Origin: Stagnihabitans tardus
Lineage (GTDB): Bacteria > Pseudomonadota > Alphaproteobacteria > Rhodobacterales > Rhodobacteraceae
Length of the DNA: 64,000 nucleotides
Direction: 5' to 3'
Assembly: GCF_009925085.1 (NCBI RefSeq)
Contig: NZ_JAABNR010000001.1
Coordinates: 186,001-250,000 of the forward strand
Positions 58,427 to 64,000 of the stretch are shown in pieces. The notes under the pieces were generated by a model. The model was not told where the DNA came from. It saw only the letters and a program-made list of their open reading frames with translations, and ran no database searches. How positions within the stretch are numbered: the first letter of the stretch is position 1; every line of letters starts with the position of its first letter. The position numbers and the translations under genes are program-made.

Positions 58427-60321
58427 CACTTGCTCCCCCGGGCTGCATCCCACACGGCGCAAAGCCCCTGATATTTCTCGACCATCATCGCGACAGCCGC
58501 CTCATCCGACAAGGCCCCGCCCAGCCAGCCCCGCGCCGCCTCGCCAAAGATCGTGCGGCCGACGGCAAAGCCCTTGACCAGGGGATGCCGTGCCGCCAGC
58601 GCGAAAGAGGCCGCCAGCTGTTCGGAGGGCGCATCGAGCCCCAGGACCACCACGCCCCGCACATGGGGGTCGTTCCGCGTGATCGCCGCGCAGGCCTTCT
58701 CATAGGCCGCATCCGTCGCAAAGGGTTCCAACTTCCACCAGTCGGGATAGACGCCCAGGTCGTAAAAGCGCTGGATGATCGTGGCGGTCGTCTCGTCATC
58801 CACCGGCCCGACCTTGGAGGGGATGACCTCCAGAAGCATCTCCAGCCGGTTGCGGCGGCAGGCGTGGAAGAGCCGGACCACCGTGGCCTCTTGTTCGGCC
58901 TTCATCTGGGGCGTGTCATCGGGGTGATAGAAGCACAGGACCTTGCAGACATGTTCCAAGGGCCATTCCTGCAGGCCCCCGAAATCCGGCCCCAGCTCGG
59001 GCTCGAGGCTCAGGGGCCGCGAGCCCGGCCATTCGACGGGCCGCCCGATCCAAAGGCCCGTGCCCGCCGCCTGGTACAGCGCCTCACGCCCCAAACGGCT
59101 GTCGCAAAGCACACCATAGCCCGCACGTCCCGCGCTGACCTGCAAGGCTGCCCTCAGGCACAGCTTCTTGAAGGCGCCGATCTTCTTGGGCGTGGCACCT
59201 TCCATGGCCTCCAGCTGCATGCGGTGGTCAAAGGCAAAGACCCGCATGGTCGAGAGGTCCTTGTGCCGGTTGGTCGCCCAATGGACCTGCTCCAGCGCCG
59301 CATCCTTGCGCAGCGCCTTTTCGACAACCCCGCGCCCCAAGAAGAACTGCAGCTCCTCCCAGGAGGGATAGGCCGGGGTGCAGCCATGGCGCGACACCGC
59401 GAAAGCCCCGCAGGCATTGGCATATTTCAAGGCCACTGGCCAGGCCTCGCCATCGAGCCAGCCCTTCAAGAGACCCGACATGAAGCCATCCCCCGCGCCC
59501 AGCACGTTGAAGACCTCGATCGGGAAGCCGGGGCCGGACTGCCCCTCGTCCAACGTATCGGGAATGGCGCCGGTGAAGGCCACGGCCCCCATGGGCCCGC
59601 GCTTGCAGACCAGGGTCGCCCCCGAGACTGCCCGCACGGCGCGCAGGGCCGCAATCGTATCGGTGGAGCCGCCCGCGATGTGGAACTCCTCCTCCGTGCC
59701 CACGATCAGGTCGAAAAGATGCAGCGTGCCCTGCAGCTTGGCCGTCACGGCGGCGGATTCGATGAAGCGGCTCTCGCCGTCGCCATGGCCCGCCAGGCCC
59801 CAGAGGTTCGGGCGGTAGTCAATGTCCAGCGCCGTCTGGGCCCCCGCCTCCCGCGCCAGGCGCAGCGCCTTCAGAACCGCCGCCTCGGTGCGCGGATGCG
59901 ACAGATGCGTCCCCGTGGCGACAACCGCCCGCGCCTCGGCGATGAAGCCCGGATCGATGTCGTCTTCGCACAAGGCCATATCGGCGCAATTCTCGCGGTA
60001 GAAGATCAGGGGGAACTGGCTCTCGTCCCGGATGCCCAGAAGCACCAGCGCCGTCAGCCGCTGCGGATCGGTCTTCACCCCCCGCACATCGACGCCTTCC
60101 CGCGCCAGCTCCTCGCGGATGAAGCGCCCCATATGCTCGTCGCCCACCCGCGTGATCAAGGCCGACTTCAGCCCCAGCCGCGCCGTCCCCGCCGCGATAT
60201 TGGTGGGCGAGCCGCCGATATACTTCTGGAAGGACCCCATATCCTCCAGCCGCCCGCCGACCTGGGCGCCGTAAAGGTCGACCGACGACCGCCCGATGGT
60301 GATGACGTCCAGCTTCTTCAT
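58426..60321 (-). CDS. iolC: 5-dehydro-2-deoxygluconokinase fused to DUF2090 aldolase-like domain
   Basis: 631 residues. Residues 1-320 form a PfkB-family kinase (GRSSVDLYG, GGSPTNIAAGTARLG, and catalytic GAGDGFMSGLLKG), phosphorylating 2-deoxy-5-keto-gluconate. Residues about 330-631 are DUF2090, which resembles class I aldolases and may supply the IolJ-like cleavage. The same fusion is common in alphaproteobacterial iol operons. First gene of the operon; a GGAA-N6-TTCC palindrome lies about 40 bp upstream of its ATG. Confidence 0.93.
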   Translation of the reverse strand: MKKLDVITIGRSSVDLYGAQVGGRLEDMGSFQKYIGGSPTNIAAGTARLGLKSALITRVGDEHMGRFIREELAREGVDVRGVKTDPQRLTALVLLGIRDESQFPLIFYRENCADMALCEDDIDPGFIAEARAVVATGTHLSHPRTEAAVLKALRLAREAGAQTALDIDYRPNLWGLAGHGDGESRFIESAAVTAKLQGTLHLFDLIVGTEEEFHIAGGSTDTIAALRAVRAVSGATLVCKRGPMGAVAFTGAIPDTLDEGQSGPGFPIEVFNVLGAGDGFMSGLLKGWLDGEAWPVALKYANACGAFAVSRHGCTPAYPSWEELQFFLGRGVVEKALRKDAALEQVHWATNRHKDLSTMRVFAFDHRMQLEAMEGATPKKIGAFKKLCLRAALQVSAGRAGYGVLCDSRLGREALYQAAGTGLWIGRPVEWPGSRPLSLEPELGPDFGGLQEWPLEHVCKVLCFYHPDDTPQMKAEQEATVVRLFHACRRNRLEMLLEVIPSKVGPVDDETTATIIQRFYDLGVYPDWWKLEPFATDAAYEKACAAITRNDPHVRGVVVLGLDAPSEQLAASFALAARHPLVKGFAVGRTIFGEAARGWLGGALSDEAAVAMMVEKYQGLCAVWDAARGSK

Positions 60322-60360
60322 GGCACTCCTCCCAGCCGCTCCCGGGAATCGCCCGGCGCT

Positions 60361-60378
60361 GTGGAATAAATATTCCAC
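60361..60378. promoter_or_regulatory. IolR-type operator upstream of iolC
   Basis: GTGGAATAAATATTCCAC: 8-bp arms around AA, containing GGAA-TAAATA-TTCC. This fits the GGAA-N6-TTCC motif described for the RpiR-like IolR of Sinorhizobium (from memory). A second small palindrome TTTCA-aaaa-TGAAA follows at 60382-60395. Confidence 0.8.
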
Positions 60379-60429
60379 GCATTTCAAAAATGAAAGCCCC
60401 TTTCCAAGGACCTCCCCTCGTTTTCACGG

Positions 60430-60506
60430 GTCCCCAAATATCCACGGGGATTTTCAAGGGGGCCGTGGCCCCCTTGAAGCGGGGGTGCGGGGGCGGCAGC
60501 CCCCGC
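60430..60506 (-). repeat. Dispersed intergenic repeat, long form, inverted (copy 7)
   Basis: Contains CCCAAATATCCACGGGG, hairpin TTCAAGGGGGCC/gt/GGCCCCCTTGAA (60453-60478), then GCGGGGGTGCGGGGGCGGCA. The second hairpin is identical in stem to that at 8976-9001. Sits between iolC and the regulator gene. Confidence 0.82.
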
Positions 60507-60554
60507 TACCTCCGGGTCGCGACAAGGGCGTCAGCCCGCAGGCAAGACCCGGAC

Positions 60555-61385
60555 CTAGGCCCCGCCCCGCGCCGTCCCCACCGCCACCGCCAGGGCCATG
60601 GCCATGGCAATCGTGGCCGACAGGGACCGGAAGGCGCCGAAATCCACCTCCGGCACGGTCAGCACCACCGAGGCATGCCGCACCAGGGGCGAGGTCATGC
60701 GGTCGGTCAGGGCCACGACCGGCAGCCCGCGCGCGGCGGCCTCGGCCGCCATCTGGATCGTCTCTTCCGAATAGGGCGCGAAAGTGATGGCCAGGACCGC
60801 ATCGCCGGGGCGCAGCGCATGGCCATGGGTCAGCTTGCCAAGACCGCCGTGCAGCATGGCCGGAACCGCCATCTTCTCCAGCACATAGGCCAGGTAGCTC
60901 GACACCGGAAAGGCCCGCCGAAACCCCACCAGGTGCAGCGTCCCCGCCGCAGTCAGCACCTCCACCGCCCGCCCCAGCGCCGCCTCGTCGGTCTGCTTGG
61001 CCAGGGCCTCGAGCGAGAGCCGCCCCGCCTCCACGAACTCCGCCAGCAGCGCGGCCGGAGACCCCGCCTCCCCCGCCCGCAGGTTCTTCAGCCGCGTCGA
61101 GTAATCGGGAAAGCCGGGCGAATAGGCCTCGCGGAAGAGCCGCTGCATCTCGGAAAAGCCCGAAAACCCCAGGATCTGACAAAACCGCATCAGGGCCGAG
61201 GGCGGGACCTCCGCCCCGGCGGCCAGCTCCGCCACGGTCGAGACCGCGATCCGGTCGGTATTGGCCGCGATATAATCGGCGCATTGGCGCAGGCGCTTGG
61301 GCAGGTCGTCCAGCACTTCGGCCAGCCTCAGGCGGAACTCTTCCACCGTGGCGGGCGCGCGCATCTCGTCTTCGGTCTCGACCAT
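60555..61385 (-). CDS. iolR: RpiR/MurR-family regulator, probable IolR
   Basis: 276 residues. N-terminal HTH_6 domain (residues about 15-90: RLRQCADYIAANTDRIAVSTVAELA and PSALMRFCQILGFSGFSEMQRLFREAYSPG) and a C-terminal SIS sugar-phosphate domain (GRAVEVLTAAGTLHLVG, FAPYSEETIQMAAEAAARGLPVVALTD). Start at MVETEDEMRAP; MRAPATVEE five-to-seven codons later is an alternative. Lies directly upstream of the iol genes in the same direction with GGAA-N6-TTCC sites at its own and the iolC promoters. Confidence 0.87.
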   Translation of the reverse strand: MVETEDEMRAPATVEEFRLRLAEVLDDLPKRLRQCADYIAANTDRIAVSTVAELAAGAEVPPSALMRFCQILGFSGFSEMQRLFREAYSPGFPDYSTRLKNLRAGEAGSPAALLAEFVEAGRLSLEALAKQTDEAALGRAVEVLTAAGTLHLVGFRRAFPVSSYLAYVLEKMAVPAMLHGGLGKLTHGHALRPGDAVLAITFAPYSEETIQMAAEAAARGLPVVALTDRMTSPLVRHASVVLTVPEVDFGAFRSLSATIAMAMALAVAVGTARGGA

Positions 61386-61430
61386 GTCCCGGGGCCCTTC
61401 TGTTGGGGTCTGGAACAAGGTTCTATCAAG

Positions 61431-61448
61431 CTGGAACGAAAATTCCAG
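61431..61448. promoter_or_regulatory. IolR-type operator upstream of the regulator gene
   Basis: CTGGAACGAAAATTCCAG contains GGAA-CGAAAA-TTCC with 6-bp perfect arms, 46 bp upstream of the regulator ATG. An imperfect second copy (TGGAACAAGGTTCTA) lies at 61411-61425. Confidence 0.75.
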
Positions 61449-61450
61449 CG

Positions 61451-62836
61451 CTATTCCTGCAGATCGATGTAAACCCCGTTCGACCAGCCGAACCCGTCCT
61501 GAAGCGGATATTCCCCGCCACCCGAGGCGCCCAGGGGCTCCATCACATTGTATTTCTCGATGAATTTCCCCGTGGCGGCAAAGACCGCATCGCAGGTGGC
61601 CAGCCAGCGCCGCCGCAGCTCCTCCGCCTCGGCGTGGAACCCGTACCGCCGCAGCCCCTGGATGGCGATCCACTGCAAGGGCGCCCAGCCGTTCGGCGCG
61701 TCCCATTGCTCGCCCGAGACCACATCCGAGGTCAAAAGCCCCCCCGGCGCCCAAAGATACGCCTTCATATGGGCCACCACCTCCGCCGCCTGCTCCACCG
61801 TGGCCGCCCCCGCCCAAAGCGGAAAGAGCCCGGCGGCCGAGGTGAAGCCCGTGGCCCGCCCCGTGGCAATCTCGACATCGCGGAAGAAGCCATCGGCGAA
61901 GAAGCGCTCTTGCAGCGCCTTCCGCCGCGCCTCGGCCGCCTGGGCATAGACCTCTTTCCCCGTGGCCTCGAAAAGGATCTCCTCGTTGACCAGAAGGATG
62001 GAATTCAGATCCACCGCCCAAAGCTCATGGGCCCGGATCGTCTCGATCCCCCCCGCGCCATACCAGCGCGCCGAGAAATCCCAGCCCGACTCGCAAGCCG
62101 CCCGCAGGTTCAGGAAATAGGACGCCGCCCCCCCGGTCTTCAGGTCATGGCCCAGCATCTCGACCCGGGGCGCCTGGGATTCGTCGGCATAGGCCGCAAG
62201 GCCGCCCTCATGACGGCGGTCCAGGAAGAACTGGTATTCCGCCTCCATCTCGGGCGCGAACTCCCGGTAGGCCGCCGCAAGATCGCCGATGGCCCGCCCA
62301 TAATCCCGCACCATCGAGGGGAAAAACGGCGGCTGGCTGCGCGTCAGGAAATAGGTCCGAAAGCCATTGGGGATCAGGCCAAAGCTCTGCACCGCCCAGG
62401 CGAAATTCCGCAGCATGTCGCGGACCAGGCCATGACGCCCGGTCTTCAAGAGCCCCAGTTGCGTGAAATAGCTGTCCCAGTAATAGGCCTCCTGGAAGCG
62501 CCCTCCGACCACGACATAAGGATGCGGCAGGGGCACGCGCGAGGAGCGCTCCGGCGCATCGGCCGCCCGCGTCAGATGCGGCCACAAAGCCTCCAGATGC
62601 TCCAGCGGCCCATGGCGCGGATCGGTGCGATACCCCGCCTCTCCGGCCGAGACGGGGGCGAACCAGCGGTCGAAGAAGGCGCGCAGATCGGTCGGGGCCT
62701 CCGCGTACCATGCCGCGACGATCTCCTCGGCCGGGGCCTTCAGCACGGCATCCGAGATCACCTTGCCATCGGGCCAAAGCCCCGACAGGTGCAGATCGGT
62801 GAACAGATCGCCCAAAGACTGGTCAGGATATTCCAT
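61451..62836 (-). CDS. treA: Trehalase (glycoside hydrolase family 37)
   Basis: Hydrolyses alpha,alpha-trehalose to glucose. 461 residues; GH37 signatures VVGGRFQEAYYWDSYFTQLGL near residues 108-128 and QWDAPNGWAPLQ, with the C-terminal GGGEYPLQDGFGWSNGVYI. No clear signal peptide, so a cytoplasmic enzyme (TreF-like) is likely; shorter than E. coli TreA/TreF (about 550). Upstream of iolR in the same direction, but the 65-bp gap carries an operator. Confidence 0.92.
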   Translation of the reverse strand: MEYPDQSLGDLFTDLHLSGLWPDGKVISDAVLKAPAEEIVAAWYAEAPTDLRAFFDRWFAPVSAGEAGYRTDPRHGPLEHLEALWPHLTRAADAPERSSRVPLPHPYVVVGGRFQEAYYWDSYFTQLGLLKTGRHGLVRDMLRNFAWAVQSFGLIPNGFRTYFLTRSQPPFFPSMVRDYGRAIGDLAAAYREFAPEMEAEYQFFLDRRHEGGLAAYADESQAPRVEMLGHDLKTGGAASYFLNLRAACESGWDFSARWYGAGGIETIRAHELWAVDLNSILLVNEEILFEATGKEVYAQAAEARRKALQERFFADGFFRDVEIATGRATGFTSAAGLFPLWAGAATVEQAAEVVAHMKAYLWAPGGLLTSDVVSGEQWDAPNGWAPLQWIAIQGLRRYGFHAEAEELRRRWLATCDAVFAATGKFIEKYNVMEPLGASGGGEYPLQDGFGWSNGVYIDLQE

Positions 62837-63021
62837 GCTTTCCCCGAGCTCCCCCGTGATGGCGCCGCAATACCACCCAAGAGCGCCAATTCAAAGCGCT
62901 TTGAGGGCCAGGGCCGCCGCAATCCCCGCACTTTCCTGCAATGTTTGATACGGCTTCAGCCAAAGCCCCGGCTTGCCATGGCCGCGGCCTTCCGGTCAGA
63001 TGGCGGAAAATGGAGGTGACG

Positions 63022-64000
63022 ATGGCACGGGTAGAGCGCAATGGCCTGGCGGTGGAGGCAAGCCTCGCCACTTTCATCGAGACCCGCGCCCTGCCCGGCT
63101 CGGGCACCGAGGCGGAGGCCTTCTGGGCGGGGTTCTCTGCCCTGATCCATGAGCTTGGCCCGAAGAACCGCGCGCTTCTGGCCCGGCGCGAGGCGCTGCA
63201 ACAGGCGATCGACCAATGGCACATCAGCCAGCGCGGCAAGCCCCATGACCCCGCGGCCTATGTCTTCTTCCTGCGCCAGATCGGTTACCTGCAGCCCGAA
63301 GGCCCCGATTTCCAGATCGAGACCGAGGGCGTCGACCCCGAGATCGCCAAGATCCCCGGGCCCCAGCTCGTCGTGCCGATCACCAATGCGCGCTATGCCC
63401 TGAACGCCGCCAATGCGCGCTGGGGCAGCCTTTACGACGCGCTTTACGGCACCGACGCGATTGGCACCCCGCCCAAGGGCCCCTATGAGCGCGGCCATGG
63501 CGCCCGCGTGGTCGCCAGGGCCCGCGTCTTCCTGGACGAGGCCTTCCCGATTGCCGGCGCCAGTCACGCCGATGTCCGCCGCTATTACGTCAAGGACGGA
63601 GCGCTTCTGATCGATGACCTGCCCCTGATGCAGCCTGCGAAATTCGCGGGCTTCAAGGGCAATCCCAAGGCGCCGGATTCGGTTTTGCTCGTCAACAACG
63701 GGCTCCATGTCGAACTGGTCTTCGACCGCGCGCACCCCATCGGCGCCCGGGATCAGGCCTTGCTGGCCGATGTGGTGGTGGAAAGCGCCGTCTCGGCCAT
63801 CATGGATTGCGAGGATTCGGTGGCCTGTGTGGACGCCGAAGACAAGGTCGGCGCCTATGAGAATTGGCTGGGCCTCATGCAGGGCAGCCTGACCGCCTCT
63901 TTCGACAAGGGCGGCCACCAGGTCACCCGCCGCCTGAACGAGGACCGGACCTTCACCGCCCCCGATGGCGGGACCAAGGTGCTGAAGGGCCGCGCGCTCC
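63022..64000 (+). CDS. glcB: Malate synthase G (3' partial)
   Basis: Condenses glyoxylate with acetyl-CoA to malate. The first 326 residues are visible: MARVERNGLAVEASLATFIETRALPG, ARWGSLYDALYGTDAI and VNNGLHVELVFDRAHPIG with SAIMDCEDSVACVDAEDK, all typical of the monomeric G form, which is about 720 residues. GGAGGTGAC directly before 63022 supports the start. The gene runs off the window. Divergent from treA. Confidence 0.95.
   Translation, partial: MARVERNGLAVEASLATFIETRALPGSGTEAEAFWAGFSALIHELGPKNRALLARREALQQAIDQWHISQRGKPHDPAAYVFFLRQIGYLQPEGPDFQIETEGVDPEIAKIPGPQLVVPITNARYALNAANARWGSLYDALYGTDAIGTPPKGPYERGHGARVVARARVFLDEAFPIAGASHADVRRYYVKDGALLIDDLPLMQPAKFAGFKGNPKAPDSVLLVNNGLHVELVFDRAHPIGARDQALLADVVVESAVSAIMDCEDSVACVDAEDKVGAYENWLGLMQGSLTASFDKGGHQVTRRLNEDRTFTAPDGGTKVLKGRAL

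Overview
The window is GC-rich, densely packed bacterial DNA. Gene content points to an alphaproteobacterium of the Rhodobacterales (Paracoccus/Rhodobacter-like). The evidence is an aa3 oxidase subunit I gene standing apart from other oxidase genes, a periplasmic cytochrome c2/c550, a GapR (DUF2312) protein, a FliM of the divergent Rhodobacterales type, RutR-type regulators, and polyamine and inositol loci typical of this group. I ran no database search; assignments rest on motifs and remembered family features.

Layout. 1-8.9 kb: 3' part of pyruvate dehydrogenase E2, cysE with a tRNA-Ser behind it, then a tightly overlapping plus-strand run (SPOR lipoprotein, D,D-carboxypeptidase, tmk, holB, TatD nuclease, metallo-beta-lactamase-fold hydrolase, AEC transporter). 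9.1-14.6 kb: a minus-strand polyamine-type ABC importer operon ending in an agmatinase-family gene. 14.9-16.4 kb: tRNA-Leu, lipB, cytochrome c. 16.4-30.3 kb: three minus-strand RTX calcium-binding proteins, the largest 2133 residues, with ctaD and small genes between them. 30.8-36.1 kb: tRNA-Thr, an iron-type ABC permease, a hypothetical gene, gapR and a degenerate enoyl-CoA hydratase/hydroxyacyl-CoA dehydrogenase. 36.7-38.6 kb: a TraR/DksA zinc-finger gene divergent from a PmpA/PmpB-type sulfur transport pair, the second fused in frame to a DUF442 domain, with an FNR-type box between. 38.6-41.2 kb: 2.6 kb with no convincing gene, carrying eight copies of a 58-59 bp tandem repeat. 41.2-42.3 kb: lone fliM. 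42.5-51.4 kb: a minus-strand reductive pyrimidine (or hydantoin) catabolism and uptake operon, divergent from a TetR/RutR-like gene, with two RutR-like operators between. 51.6-55.4 kb: UPF0303 protein, a second RutR-like regulator, kup. 55.7-61.4 kb: myo-inositol catabolism (iolB, iolD, iolC, RpiR-type regulator) with GGAA-N6-TTCC sites at both promoters. 61.4-64 kb: periplasmic-type trehalase family protein and the 5' part of malate synthase G.

The most unusual items are: a FrpC-like self-processing module (Asp-Pro junction at residues 241-242) in the giant RTX protein; the PmpB-DUF442 fusion with an internal ribosome binding site; the hairpin-bearing tandem array in the gene-free stretch; and a family of dispersed intergenic hairpin repeats whose stems covary between copies.
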